A stretch of 64,000 bases of DNA from JANPIX01 sp031425195 (GTDB taxonomy: Bacteria; Pseudomonadota; Alphaproteobacteria; Rhodobacterales; Rhodobacteraceae): positions 62,001 to 126,000 of the forward strand of contig JANPIX010000009.1 in the NCBI GenBank assembly GCA_031425195.1. The letters are read 5' to 3'. Every line of letters begins with the position of its first letter. Position 1 is the stretch's first letter. Below are positions 9,041 to 18,083 of this stretch, in pieces. The position numbers were made by a program, and so were the translations under genes. Under the pieces are notes generated by a model. It worked only from the letters and a program-made list of their open reading frames with translations, was not told the DNA's origin and did no database searches.

Positions 9041-9928
9041 CTATGCCATGGTGCCGCGGCTGACCACGCGGCCCACAAAGGCCACCAGACGGTCAAGCAC
9101 AAAGCCGGTGACGCCGATGTAAAACAGCGCCACAAAGATGTCGGTCAGCAGGGATGAATTCCACGAATCCCAGATGAAGAACCCGATTCCCACCCCGCCC
9201 GTCAGCATTTCCGCCGCCACAATGGCCAGCCATGCAAGGCCGACCCCGATGCGCAGGCCGGAAAAGATGTAGGGCGCGGCAGCGGGCACCATGATCTTGG
9301 TGAAGAATTCCCACTGGTTCAGGCGCAAGACGGCGGCGACGTTGCGGTAATCCTGCGGGATGGCCCGCACACCTGCGGTGGTGTTGATGATGATCGGCCA
9401 GATGGCGGTGATGAAGATCACAAAGATCGCTGATGGCCGGCTGTCCATGAACGCGGCCAGCGAAATCGGCAGCCAGGCTAAGGGCGGCACCGTGCGCAGC
9501 ACCTGAAACAATGGGTCCACCCCACGCATCAGCCAGACCGACTGGCCGATGACCGCCCCCACCAGAACGCCCACAATCGCCGCCAGACCAAAGCCCACCC
9601 CAACCCGTTCAAGCGAGGTCAGCACCCGCCAGCCCAGCCCCATGTCCTGACTGCCCGTGACATAGAAGGGATGCAGGATCAGATCACCGCTTTGCTGCCA
9701 GATCTCCAAAGGCGACGGCAGCGATGCCCCCCCGCCGGAAAGCGCCAACTGCCAGATGGCAAGCAGGGTCACGATCACCGCAACTGGTGGCACGACCATG
9801 GTCAGCAAGGCATCCTTGATCTTGCCCGGCCATTTGCTGCGCGCAGCGGCCGGTGGCAGTGACACAACCTTGGCCAATGGCAAATCAGCCGGTTCCGCTT
9901 GGGTTGCCTTCAGGGCGGTGACGTTCAT
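9041..9928 (-). CDS. nrtB: Nitrate/nitrite ABC transporter permease
   Basis: A 295-residue inner-membrane protein with about six hydrophobic segments and the cytoplasmic EAA-like loop around VAAVLRLNQWEFFTKIMVPAA that docks to the ATPase. The N-terminal 35 residues are soluble. Similarity is to NrtB/NasE permeases that import nitrate with a periplasmic NrtA-type receptor. It sits between nrtA (11-base gap) and nrtD (11-base gap) in one operon. Only one permease gene is present, so the channel is likely a homodimer. Confidence 0.93.
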   Translation of the reverse strand: MNVTALKATQAEPADLPLAKVVSLPPAAARSKWPGKIKDALLTMVVPPVAVIVTLLAIWQLALSGGGASLPSPLEIWQQSGDLILHPFYVTGSQDMGLGWRVLTSLERVGVGFGLAAIVGVLVGAVIGQSVWLMRGVDPLFQVLRTVPPLAWLPISLAAFMDSRPSAIFVIFITAIWPIIINTTAGVRAIPQDYRNVAAVLRLNQWEFFTKIMVPAAAPYIFSGLRIGVGLAWLAIVAAEMLTGGVGIGFFIWDSWNSSLLTDIFVALFYIGVTGFVLDRLVAFVGRVVSRGTMA

Positions 9929-9939
9929 CGGTGCCGCCC

Positions 9940-11232
9940 CTATACCATCGCCTTGATCGACAGGCTGTCGAGGTAGGCTTGCGGATTGGCAGGATCGAAC
10001 GTCTTGCCATCAAAGAACGTCTCCACCCCGCGGCTGTCGCCAAAGCCTGCGGTATCGATGCCAAGCTCTGTCGCCGCAGCAAGCCACAGGTCCGACCGGT
10101 TGGTGCCGTTCACCAGCCCCGCCACATCCAGATCGCCCGGCAACGTGCCCCAGCGCTGATTTTCAGTCACAAACCATGTGTCCAGCGATTTCCAAGGGAA
10201 CGAGGCTGATCCGTTTTCGCCCCAGAACCGCATCGCCAGATCGGGGCGCGACTCAACCCGCCCGTTGCCATAGTTGATCTCACCCTTGATGCGGCCTTCG
10301 ATGTCGGTGACCGGCACCTTGTACCATTGGCGGCCCGATACGATTTGCGCCATTTCATCCTTGTTGGCCGGATCATCGCACCACATCTGCGCCTCCATCA
10401 CCGCCATCATGATGGCCTTGGTGGCGTTGGGATGGGCATCTACCCAGTCAGCGCGCATGCCAAGGATCTTTTCGGGATGCCTCGCCCAGATTTCGCCCGT
10501 CGTCGCGGCGGTAAAGCCGATGCCCTGATTGACGAGTTGTTCATTCCACGGCTCGCCCACACAAAAGGCCTCCATGTTGCCGACCTTCATGTTCGCCACC
10601 ATCTGCGGCGGCGGCACGACGATCAGGTCAACATCCTTGGTCGGGTCGATGCCCCCCGCCGCAAGCCAGTAGCGCATCCACAGATCATGCGTGCCGCCCG
10701 GGAAGGTCATCGCGACCGGGATTTCCGTTCCAGCCGCACGCTTGGCGGCAAAGATTTCCTTCAGCGGCGCACTGTCCAGCCCCACGCCGCTGTCAGCATA
10801 GGCCTGCGTGACCGAAATGCCCTGACACTGTTCGTTCAGACCCAGCAGCGTGTACATCGGCAAAGGCACGCTGTTCTGCATCACCTTGCCAGTGGAATAA
10901 AGATGCGTCTTCGGCCGCAGGATATGCCCGCCATCAATTCCACCATTGGCAGCAGCCAAGGCCATGTTGTCCCGCGTGGCACCCCAACTGGCCTGTTTTT
11001 CGATCAGCATTTCGGTCATGCCATGCTTGGCAAAGAACCCCTTCTCCTGCGCAATGATCAGCGGGGCCGAGTCTGTCAGGGCGATGTAGCCCAGCTTGGC
11101 CCCGGCCACCTCGGGCGCGGCGGTCGCGGCCCATGCCCCACCCGGCAACAAGGTGCGCGCGGCAAGCACGGTGGCGGCAAGGCTGGCTGCGGATTTCAAC
11201 AGGGTGCGGCGGTTCGGGCGGATCAGGGTCAT
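9940..11232 (-). CDS. nrtA: Periplasmic nitrate/nitrite-binding protein, Tat signal
   Basis: The start at 11232 (430 residues) is preferred over a longer frame to 11310 because AAAGGA lies about ten bases upstream and the protein then begins with a twin-arginine signal: NRRTLLKSAASLAATVLA, ending near GGAWA. The mature part is a two-lobed solute-binding fold (GYIALTDSAPLIIAQEKGFF) of the NrtA/CmpA family and binds nitrate or nitrite for NrtB-NrtD. Tat export fits proteins of this family in alphaproteobacteria. The 287 bases upstream hold a regulatory leader with hairpins and a terminator, so this is the first gene controlled by NasT. Confidence 0.95.
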   Translation of the reverse strand: MTLIRPNRRTLLKSAASLAATVLAARTLLPGGAWAATAAPEVAGAKLGYIALTDSAPLIIAQEKGFFAKHGMTEMLIEKQASWGATRDNMALAAANGGIDGGHILRPKTHLYSTGKVMQNSVPLPMYTLLGLNEQCQGISVTQAYADSGVGLDSAPLKEIFAAKRAAGTEIPVAMTFPGGTHDLWMRYWLAAGGIDPTKDVDLIVVPPPQMVANMKVGNMEAFCVGEPWNEQLVNQGIGFTAATTGEIWARHPEKILGMRADWVDAHPNATKAIMMAVMEAQMWCDDPANKDEMAQIVSGRQWYKVPVTDIEGRIKGEINYGNGRVESRPDLAMRFWGENGSASFPWKSLDTWFVTENQRWGTLPGDLDVAGLVNGTNRSDLWLAAATELGIDTAGFGDSRGVETFFDGKTFDPANPQAYLDSLSIKAMV

Positions 11233-11300
11233 CGGGGCAGGTCCTTTGTTGGCAAGGGCCGCGCCGGGGGTGGCGTCAGGCCGGGCTATGTCGGAACGGC

Positions 11301-11346
11301 AAAAAGCCACCGCGATCGCTGGCCCCTATGGGTCAGGATGGGTGGC
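11301..11346 (-). terminator. Intrinsic terminator in the nas operon leader
   Basis: On the minus strand the arms GCCACC and GGTGGC enclose about 30 bases (which contain a smaller CCC/GGG hairpin) and are followed at once by TTTTT. It lies about 70 bases before the nrtA start codon, inside the leader and not after a gene, so it should act as an attenuator that stops transcription unless NasT prevents it. Confidence 0.8.
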
Positions 11347-11366
11347 GTCATTGCCATGTCGGGGAA

Positions 11367-11410
11367 CCGCATCTTTGCGGAAATTCGGTGGAGACCAGCG
11401 CCATTGCTTG
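11367..11410 (-). promoter_or_regulatory. Two-hexaloop (ANTAR-type) RNA hairpins, likely NasT binding site
   Basis: On the minus strand two hairpins lie in tandem just before the leader terminator. The first has arms AGC/GCU with hexaloop AAUGGC (11397-11408; two more pairs outside a mismatch). The second has arms CCGC/GCGG with hexaloop AAAGAU (11367-11380). They are 16 bases apart. Both loops have A at position 1 and G at position 4, the known signature of RNA motifs bound by ANTAR-domain antiterminators such as NasR, EutV and NasT. The NasT gene lies just upstream. The hairpins and terminator are seen; binding is inferred. Confidence 0.75.
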
Positions 11411-11519
11411 CATCCGTACCCTCAGGAAGCACCGACACCCACCGGGGTCAAGCGTTTCAGCGTCATTTCGCAACTGCAGCATTTCCTTTGCGCAGGCCAT
11501 GCGGCCAATGCCCGGAAAT

Positions 11520-12695
11520 TCAGCGCGATGGAAACGACGGGTCAAAAGTGTCGCCATCGAAAAACGCATCCGGCCCCAGAATCATCTGCCCTTTTTCCGA
11601 AGCGACGGCTGTCGGGTGTGCCATCGCGCCTTCTATCCTTGCAGATGCGCCGGGCAGATCGGCCCCGGCACTGCGCAGGTGCTGGCGGTAAAGATCGGTG
11701 CGGAAACAGGCGCTGGCCGCTTTGATCGCCGGGGCGACATCAAGGCCGTTCCGCCCGGCCATGCGCTGCGCCAGAAGGGCCGCCAAACTGCGCCAGGGAA
11801 AGTTCGCAGCCCCCCCGTGAAACTGGATAAAGCCTGGATACTCGCGCATCTCACCCGTGGCGGTCACATGCAGCCGCCCCAGCAGGCCGCGTTCCGACAG
11901 TTCGGGTGGCAGGTTCAGATATTCGGGGCGCGACACGATCTCTGCCGCAGTCCCACGATTGTCAGGCTGATCCAGCCAGCGGCACGCCCGCCAGACCGCC
12001 CGCATCATCCGCCCGGTTTCATCGGGCCGCGTCTCGGCAAAGGCGCGCGTCAGGACCAGCCCCTTTTCCGGTGGTGCCGCCCAGATCGCCCGCCCTGCCA
12101 GTAGCAGTGCCCCCACCCCGGTTTCCACAGCATAAGACGCCCAGGGTTCGCCCACACAAAACGCATCCACCTCGCCCGCCGCCATGGCGCTGGCCATCAG
12201 GGGCGGCGGCACGGTGTGAATGCTGACCCGCGCCTCAAGGTCGGTCCCGCGAAGCCAGTGCCTGACCAGTTCGGCATGGGTCGAAAACGGAAAAGGCACG
12301 CCCACCCGCAACGGCCCTTGCACCGCTGCCATCAGGGCATCCCGCGCGGCCACCGGATCATCAAAGCCAAAGCCATGCCCACCGGCCCGCATCGCGGCGG
12401 CAAGCGCGGCGCTGACGGCAATCGCCTGCCCGCCAACGGACAGGATCATGGCAAGGTCAAATGCCGGATAATCCGGCCCCAGACCCATCGCCTGCGCAAT
12501 CGGCAAGGGCACCAGCATATGCGCCGCATCAATCGCGCCCAGTCCCAGCATGTCACGGCTTTGGGCCCAGCTTTGCAGGCGGATCAGCTCGAAATCCAAC
12601 CCTTCTTCGGCCGCAAAGCCAAGTTCGCGCGCCACGATAAGGGGGGCCGCGTCAATCAGCGGCACATAGCCAAGACGCAGGGGCACAAGGGTCAT
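11520..12695 (-). CDS. nasS: NasS nitrate/nitrite sensor (cytoplasmic NrtA-like protein)
   Basis: A 391-residue protein of the NrtA/CmpA solute-binding family (LGYVPLIDAAPLIVARELGF). It begins directly with the folded domain and has no Tat or Sec signal, which separates it from nrtA and fits the cytoplasmic sensor NasS. In Paracoccus and Azotobacter, NasS holds NasT inactive until nitrate or nitrite binds. Its start overlaps the nasT stop by four bases (ATGA), fitting fixed amounts of the two partner proteins. It is followed by the attenuator leader of the structural genes. Confidence 0.9.
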   Translation of the reverse strand: MTLVPLRLGYVPLIDAAPLIVARELGFAAEEGLDFELIRLQSWAQSRDMLGLGAIDAAHMLVPLPIAQAMGLGPDYPAFDLAMILSVGGQAIAVSAALAAAMRAGGHGFGFDDPVAARDALMAAVQGPLRVGVPFPFSTHAELVRHWLRGTDLEARVSIHTVPPPLMASAMAAGEVDAFCVGEPWASYAVETGVGALLLAGRAIWAAPPEKGLVLTRAFAETRPDETGRMMRAVWRACRWLDQPDNRGTAAEIVSRPEYLNLPPELSERGLLGRLHVTATGEMREYPGFIQFHGGAANFPWRSLAALLAQRMAGRNGLDVAPAIKAASACFRTDLYRQHLRSAGADLPGASARIEGAMAHPTAVASEKGQMILGPDAFFDGDTFDPSFPSR

Positions 12696-13273
12696 GACAA
12701 CAGTCCCGCCGCCATCACCAGCTGACTTGCGATATCGGCCACCCGGCGCTTTTGGTCCATCGCGGTCTTGCGCAAAAGCGCATAGGCCGCCTCTTCATCC
12801 ATGCCCCGCGCCTTCATCAGAATGGCTTTGGCGCGGTCAATGATCTTGCGATCCTCCAGCGCGGCCTTGGTCGCCAACAGTTCGGCCCGCATTTTCTGGA
12901 ACATGTGAAAGCGCGCAATCGCCGCATCAAGGATGGGCTTGATCCGTTCCGGCTGCAGCCCGTCAACCACATAGGCCGACATCCCCGCCTCAATCGCGGC
13001 GCGGGTCATCTGTTCGTCAGACCGATCAACAAACATCGCCACCGGCCGCTCCATCGGACCGGAGGCCAGCGCCAGTTCCTCCAGCACATCGCGCGACGGG
13101 TCGGTCACGTCGATCAACACGATATCAGGTTTCTGTTCGGCAATGCGCCGGGCCAGCCCGGTTTCCTCGGCAATCACCGTTATCGCGTGATCCCCCGACG
13201 CCGTCAGTCCGTCGACAATACGCAACGCGCGGTCACGGTCCTTTTCGACAACGATGATGGATAAACGCGCCAT
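12692..13273 (-). CDS. nasT: NasT, ANTAR-domain response-regulator-like antiterminator
   Basis: A 193-residue protein with an N-terminal receiver-like domain (IVVEKDRDRALRIVDGL, DIVLIDVTDPS) and a C-terminal ANTAR domain (EDRKIIDRAKAILMKARGMDEE) with the three-helix RNA-binding pattern. ANTAR proteins bind two-hexaloop hairpins and prevent a terminator from forming; such a leader is present upstream of nrtA. The ATG at 13273 is preferred to an in-frame TTG two codons earlier because GAGGTG lies eight bases upstream. It is first in the pair nasT-nasS. Confidence 0.93.
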   Translation of the reverse strand: MARLSIIVVEKDRDRALRIVDGLTASGDHAITVIAEETGLARRIAEQKPDIVLIDVTDPSRDVLEELALASGPMERPVAMFVDRSDEQMTRAAIEAGMSAYVVDGLQPERIKPILDAAIARFHMFQKMRAELLATKAALEDRKIIDRAKAILMKARGMDEEAAYALLRKTAMDQKRRVADIASQLVMAAGLLS

Positions 13274-13655
13274 GTTCAAAGCACCTCACGCCACCGGGCA
13301 TCCTCTGGCCCTGCCACCTAGGCAAGCCCCGACGACTGGCTTGATCGGGTGTGGCGCATGCCAATGCCTGTAATCTGTGCGCTATTCCCGCAGATGCTGA
13401 ATTTGTTTGCATCTGCACTCCACCCACTTGCGTTGCGCAACTCCATCCGACCGGCCCGATAGCGGCTCCGTAGCTCATGGATTTGCACAAACGGTGTGCC
13501 GCGAAAATAGTGTCAAAGCACGCTGATGACACTGTCTTACCCGCCTTGCCCGCTGCCCACTCTGTCGCGCTGTAACCTCAGCGCCCCCCACCCCACGGAA
13601 CGCCCCCCCACCTCCCGCGTTGTCCCCTGCCGAAACCGAAAGGACGCCGCCCCGC
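13274..13655. other. Divergent intergenic region with two dyads
   Basis: The region separates the divergent nasT and antiporter genes and must hold both promoters. Two symmetric sequences are visible: arms CAGATGC and GCATCTG around an 11-base AT-rich centre (13391-13415), and the perfect palindrome GTTGCGCAAC (13432-13441). Either could bind a regulator of the nitrate genes. No small ORF with a convincing start was found. Confidence 0.45.
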
Positions 13656-14915
13656 ATGCCCCTGTCCGATCCGTTTTTCGGCTTGTCGTCGATCCATATC
13701 CTGATGGCGGCTGTCGGGCTGGCCGTCTTCATCGCCTACCTTGTGCCCCGCGTGGCGTTCGGGGCGGCGGCGTCATCGTCTGCAATTCTGATGATCCTGG
13801 GTCTTGTCAGCTTTGCCTTCATTCCGGGCATGCCTGCCGTGCCGGACCCGACCGTTTCGCCCAAACTATGGGAACTGACCAGCGAGGTTGCGGTCATCGT
13901 CGTCCTGTTCTCCACCGGGTTGCGGATTGATCAGCTTGGCAATTGGAGCCGCTGGCGGCCCACGGTGCGGCTTTTGTTGCTCGCCATGCCGTTGACGATT
14001 GCCGCCCTCGCCTTACTCGGCTGGGCCTTTGCGGGGATGACGGTTGCGGGCGCCGTGTTGCTGGGGGCCATCCTGTCGCCCACCGATCCTGTGCTGGCGG
14101 GCGATGTACAGGTCGGCCCGCCACTGGAAGGGCGCGAACATCCGGTCCGCTTTACCCTCACGACTGAGGCAGGTCTGAACGATGGGCTTGCCTTCCCCTT
14201 CGTCTACCTTGGTCTGATCCTCGCCGCCACCACGGTTGATCCATCCGCCTGGCTGATCGACTGGTTCCTGCGCGACGTGCTTTACCGGATTGCCGTGGGC
14301 GGGTTGGTCGGGGCCTTTGTCGGATGGATGCTGGGCCAGGCGCTGTTTTCGCCTTGGGGCAGCGCCGCGATTGAAAAAAGCGGCCCGGGCGTTCTGGCAC
14401 TTGGCGCGGTTCTCTTGTGTTATGGCGTTGTCGAACTGGCCGAAGGCTATGGTTTCATCGGCGCGTTCACGGCGGGCCTCGTGTGCCGGCGGGTGCAGAA
14501 CGACCACCATTTCCACAAACGCCTGCACGCCTTCAGCGAAGCTGTCGAACACGCTCTGACTGCCGTTCTGCTCCTGATGCTGGGCAGCGTCCTGCCCGCA
14601 CTGTGGCCGGCCCTCGATTGGCGCTATTCGCTCATCGGGTTTGGCTTGCTCTTGGTCATCCGCCCGGTTGTGGGTTGGCTGTCCCTGTCGGGAACGGATC
14701 TGCCCTCTGGCGACCGATGGATCGTCGGCTTCTTCGGCGTCCGGGGCATCGGTTCGGTCTACTATGTCGCCTTTGCGACAGGCCACGTGGAACTTGTCGA
14801 CGAAGATCAGCTTTGGGCGTTGGTCGCCTATACGATCTTTGCATCCTCCCTTCTGCACGGAACGACAAGTTTCCTCGTCGACAGATACGCCTCACGCCGC
14901 CGCAAAACGGGCTGA
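13656..14915 (+). CDS. Na+(K+)/H+ antiporter of the CPA1 (NhaP-type) family
   Basis: A 419-residue polytopic membrane protein with about twelve hydrophobic segments. Two conserved antiporter motifs are visible: LSPTDPVLAGDVQVG (with the ion-binding Asp) and TEAGLNDGLAFPFVY. These match the CPA1 group that exchanges Na+ or K+ for protons across the inner membrane. The start at 13656 has GAAAGGA eleven bases upstream; an in-frame TTG at 13620 gives a longer, less likely N-terminus. It lies about 200 bases before trpG on the same strand, with no sign of functional linkage. Confidence 0.88.
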   Translation: MPLSDPFFGLSSIHILMAAVGLAVFIAYLVPRVAFGAAASSSAILMILGLVSFAFIPGMPAVPDPTVSPKLWELTSEVAVIVVLFSTGLRIDQLGNWSRWRPTVRLLLLAMPLTIAALALLGWAFAGMTVAGAVLLGAILSPTDPVLAGDVQVGPPLEGREHPVRFTLTTEAGLNDGLAFPFVYLGLILAATTVDPSAWLIDWFLRDVLYRIAVGGLVGAFVGWMLGQALFSPWGSAAIEKSGPGVLALGAVLLCYGVVELAEGYGFIGAFTAGLVCRRVQNDHHFHKRLHAFSEAVEHALTAVLLLMLGSVLPALWPALDWRYSLIGFGLLLVIRPVVGWLSLSGTDLPSGDRWIVGFFGVRGIGSVYYVAFATGHVELVDEDQLWALVAYTIFASSLLHGTTSFLVDRYASRRRKTG

Positions 14916-15112
14916 TCGCGCCGGTTGCCGGTTGTCAGACGTACATACGCAAAACATACAGGGCGAATACGGCTTGTGTACAAGGACTGCACGGCCCGCC
15001 GCGCAGTTTACACCGCCCCCATGATCGGCAATAACAAACGTGATGGCTGTGGCCGGGACCACGCTCGCCGCCAACAGTCGAAATCGCCCTGAACGCAATG
15101 GTTGTGTCCGAC

Positions 15113-15700
15113 ATGCTGCTTCTCATCGATAACTATGACAGCTTTACCTACAACCTCGTGCATTACCTGGGCGAACTGGGCGCCGACGTCGCCGTCCGCC
15201 GCAACGACGCGATCGACATCCAGTCTGTGATGGCGATGCAACCGCAAGCCATAGTGCTGTCGCCGGGCCCCTGCGACCCCGCCCAGGCCGGGATCTGCCT
15301 CCCCTTGACCCTCGCCGCGGCCGAGGCTGGGATACCGCTGTTGGGGGTCTGTCTGGGGCACCAGACCATAGGCCAGGCCTTTGGCGGCAACGTCATTCGC
15401 TGCCACGAAATCGTGCATGGCAAGATGGGCGTCATGCATCACGAAGCGAAAGGCGTGTTCGCCGGGCTGCCCTCGCCGTTTCTGGCCACGCGCTATCATT
15501 CACTGATCGTGGAGCGTCAAACTCTTCCCCAATGCCTTGAAATTACTGCCTGGCTTGAAGACGGCACGATCATGGGCCTGCGTCACAAGACGCTGCCCAT
15601 CGAAGGTGTGCAGTTTCATCCCGAAAGCATCGCGTCGGAACACGGGCATCAGTTGCTACGTAATTTTCTGGATCTGGCCCGCCAACCGGTTGCGGCATGA
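15113..15700 (+). CDS. trpG: Anthranilate synthase component II (glutamine amidotransferase)
   Basis: A class-I glutamine amidotransferase of 195 residues starting MLLLIDNYDSFTYNL, the usual TrpG N-terminus. An in-frame ATG at 15098 would add five residues, and neither start has a clear ribosome binding site. The nucleophile cysteine is in GVCLGHQTIGQAFGG and the His-Glu pair in HPESIASEHG. It supplies ammonia to TrpE to make anthranilate; trpE is not in the window. It is translationally coupled to trpD (ATGA overlap). In many bacteria the same subunit also serves aminodeoxychorismate synthase. Confidence 0.95.
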   Translation: MLLLIDNYDSFTYNLVHYLGELGADVAVRRNDAIDIQSVMAMQPQAIVLSPGPCDPAQAGICLPLTLAAAEAGIPLLGVCLGHQTIGQAFGGNVIRCHEIVHGKMGVMHHEAKGVFAGLPSPFLATRYHSLIVERQTLPQCLEITAWLEDGTIMGLRHKTLPIEGVQFHPESIASEHGHQLLRNFLDLARQPVAA

Positions 15701-16719
15701 GCGAGCGTCTTCGCCCGCTCATCGGAATTGCCGCAACCCGCCCCCTGACCCGGGCCGAAGCTGTGCAGGCCTTCGAGGCGCTGTTCGACGGCGAAGCGAC
15801 CCCGGCACAGATGGGCGGGTTGCTGATGGCCCTGCGCACGCGGGGCGAGACGGTGGACGAATACGCCGCCGCAGCGTCGGTGATGCGCGCCAAATGCCAC
15901 GCCGTCCGCGCGCCTGCGGGGGCCATGGACATCGTCGGCACTGGCGGCGACGGCAAGGGAACGCTCAACATTTCCACGGCCACAGCATTTGTAGTGGCGG
16001 GCGCGGGCGTGGTTGTGGCCAAGCATGGCAACCGGAACCTGTCGTCAAAGTCTGGCGCTGCGGATGCCCTCACGGAAATGGGTTTGAACGTCATGGTCGG
16101 CCCCGAAGTTGTGGAAGCCTGCCTTGCCGAGGCTGGGATCGGCTTCATGATGGCACCGATGCATCATCCGGCAATCCGGCATGTCATGCCTGTCCGATCG
16201 GAACTCGGCACCCGCACGATCTTCAACATTCTCGGGCCGCTTACAAACCCTGCTGGGGTCACACGGCAACTGACCGGCGCATTTTCTCCCGCGCTGATCC
16301 GTCCCATGGCGGAAACCCTGCTGGCCCTTGGCACAACAAGTGCGTGGCTGGTGCATGGCGGCGACGGCAGTGACGAATTGTCCATCGCCGCCCCCAGCAA
16401 GGTGGCCGCCATCGAAAACGGGGCCATCCGGGAGTTTGAGGTTCACCCGGAAGATGCGGGTCTGCCCGTTCATCCGTTTTCCGCTATCGTCGGGGGAACA
16501 CCTGCCGAAAATGGCGCAGCGTTTCGCCGCCTTCTGGAAGGGGAATCCGGCGCATTCCGCGACGCCGTTCTTCTGAATGCGGCGGCGGCGCTGGTCGTCG
16601 CCGGGCGCGCCTCCGGCCTGCCGGTTGGGGTCGAACTGGCGCGCGAAGCCATTGACAGCGGGGCCGCACTTACCAAAGTGGAAATGCTGGTGGAAATCAC
16701 CAACCGGACCGTTGGCTGA
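15697..16719 (+). CDS. trpD: Anthranilate phosphoribosyltransferase
   Basis: A 340-residue enzyme that joins anthranilate to PRPP in the second step of tryptophan synthesis. It has the PRPP-binding motif VGTGGDGKGTLNIST near residue 87, KHGNRNLSSKSGAAD, and the conserved NILGPLTNPA. The length is normal for the family. The start overlaps the trpG stop by four bases, and trpC follows after 71 bases. Confidence 0.97.
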   Translation: MSERLRPLIGIAATRPLTRAEAVQAFEALFDGEATPAQMGGLLMALRTRGETVDEYAAAASVMRAKCHAVRAPAGAMDIVGTGGDGKGTLNISTATAFVVAGAGVVVAKHGNRNLSSKSGAADALTEMGLNVMVGPEVVEACLAEAGIGFMMAPMHHPAIRHVMPVRSELGTRTIFNILGPLTNPAGVTRQLTGAFSPALIRPMAETLLALGTTSAWLVHGGDGSDELSIAAPSKVAAIENGAIREFEVHPEDAGLPVHPFSAIVGGTPAENGAAFRRLLEGESGAFRDAVLLNAAAALVVAGRASGLPVGVELAREAIDSGAALTKVEMLVEITNRTVG

Positions 16720-16790
16720 TTTCGCGGCAAGGCGCTGAACAGGCTGGATCATCGCTTTTCTTTGATCGGGGCATCCGGTAATCCCTAGGC

Positions 16791-17603
16791 ATGAACACAA
16801 TTCTTGACCGGATCAAAACCTACAAACTGGCCGATGTTGCCGCCCGCAAGGCCGCACGTCCGCTTGGCGATGTGGAAGACGCGGCCCGTGCGGCCGGCGC
16901 GCCACGCGGGTTCGAGCGTGCGCTGAGGGATGCCACCGTCAACGGCTATGGCCTGATTGCGGAAATAAAGAAGGCCAGCCCGTCCAAAGGGTTGATCCGG
17001 GCCGATTTTGACCCGCCCGCGCTGGCCAAGGCCTATGCGGCGGGGGGGGCGACCTGCCTTTCGGTGCTGACGGATCAGCCATCTTTTCAGGGCGACGACA
17101 GTTTCCTTGTGGCCGCCCGCGCCGCCTGCAACCTGCCCTGCCTGCGCAAGGATTTCCTTTATGATCCCTGGCAGGTCGTCGAATCCCGCGCGCTTGGGGC
17201 GGATTGCATCCTGATCATCATGGCTTCGGTCAGCGATGCACAGGCCGCCGAACTGGAGGCCGAGGCAACGCACTGGGGCATGGATGTGTTGATCGAGGTG
17301 CATGATCAGGCCGAACTCGAACGCGCCGCGCTGCTGGTGTCGCCATTGATCGGCATCAACAATCGCAATCTTCACACGTTTGAAGTCACGCTTGAAACCA
17401 CCCGCGATCTGGCCCGGCGTGTGCCCGAAGATCGGATGATCGTTTCCGAAAGCGGCCTTTACAAGGCAGAAGACCTTGCCGATCTGGCCCGATACGGGGC
17501 GCGGTGTTTTCTGATTGGCGAAAGCCTGATGCGCCAGACGGATGTGACGGCGGCAACGCGTGCCATCCTTGCCAATCCGCTCACGGCGCACGGGGGGATT
17601 TAG
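16791..17603 (+). CDS. trpC: Indole-3-glycerol phosphate synthase
   Basis: A 270-residue monofunctional TIM-barrel enzyme that closes the indole ring in tryptophan synthesis. Visible family motifs include EIKKASPSKGLIR with a catalytic lysine, LRKDFLYDPWQV, IGINNRNLHTFEV and SESGLYKAEDL. There is no fused TrpF domain, as is normal in alphaproteobacteria. moaC begins three bases after its stop, so the tryptophan and molybdopterin genes appear to share one transcript. Confidence 0.97.
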   Translation: MNTILDRIKTYKLADVAARKAARPLGDVEDAARAAGAPRGFERALRDATVNGYGLIAEIKKASPSKGLIRADFDPPALAKAYAAGGATCLSVLTDQPSFQGDDSFLVAARAACNLPCLRKDFLYDPWQVVESRALGADCILIIMASVSDAQAAELEAEATHWGMDVLIEVHDQAELERAALLVSPLIGINNRNLHTFEVTLETTRDLARRVPEDRMIVSESGLYKAEDLADLARYGARCFLIGESLMRQTDVTAATRAILANPLTAHGGI

Positions 17604-17606
17604 GTC

Positions 17607-18083
17607 ATGGCAGAGTTGACGCATTTCGACCCACACGGTAACGCGCAGATGGTGGATGTGTCGGCAAAAGCCAGCACAGACCGGATCGCAACGGCACGGG
17701 CCAGCGTCAGAATGGCACCAGCAACGCTGGCACTTATTGTCGAGGGGCGGGCAAAGAAGGGCGATGTTCTGGGCGTGGCGCGTCTGGCAGGGATCATGGC
17801 CGCCAAGAAAACTGCCGACCTTGTGCCGCTGTGTCACCCTTTGCCCATCACCAAGGTGACCGTCGATCTGGCCCCCGATGACGCGCTTCCCGGGGTCCGC
17901 ATCACGGCCACGGTCAAGACCACAGGCCAGACCGGGGTAGAGATGGAAGCCCTGACTGCGGTGTCGGTTGCGGCATTGACGGTGTATGACATGGTCAAGG
18001 CAGTTGACCGTGCAATGGTGGTCGAAGGGATCGAAGTCATCCTGAAAGACGGCGGAAAATCCGGACGTTACGAGGCGACGTGA
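17607..18083 (+). CDS. moaC: Cyclic pyranopterin monophosphate synthase
   Basis: A 158-residue protein that forms cyclic pyranopterin monophosphate in the first stage of molybdenum cofactor synthesis. Signature sequences are LVPLCHPLPITKVTVDL and TGVEMEALTAVSVAALTVYD with the substrate-binding His and Glu, and a C-terminal KDGGKSGRY. The length is typical. The cofactor is needed by NasA encoded in the same window, though the genes are not in one operon. It abuts trpC and overlaps moeA. Confidence 0.97.
   Translation: MAELTHFDPHGNAQMVDVSAKASTDRIATARASVRMAPATLALIVEGRAKKGDVLGVARLAGIMAAKKTADLVPLCHPLPITKVTVDLAPDDALPGVRITATVKTTGQTGVEMEALTAVSVAALTVYDMVKAVDRAMVVEGIEVILKDGGKSGRYEAT

Noticed and set aside
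11492..11512. A TGGC...TGC pattern on the minus strand resembling a sigma-54 promoter for nrtA
   Set aside because: GG and GC are 11 bases apart instead of 10, and Rhodobacter-type NtrC systems often do not use sigma-54.
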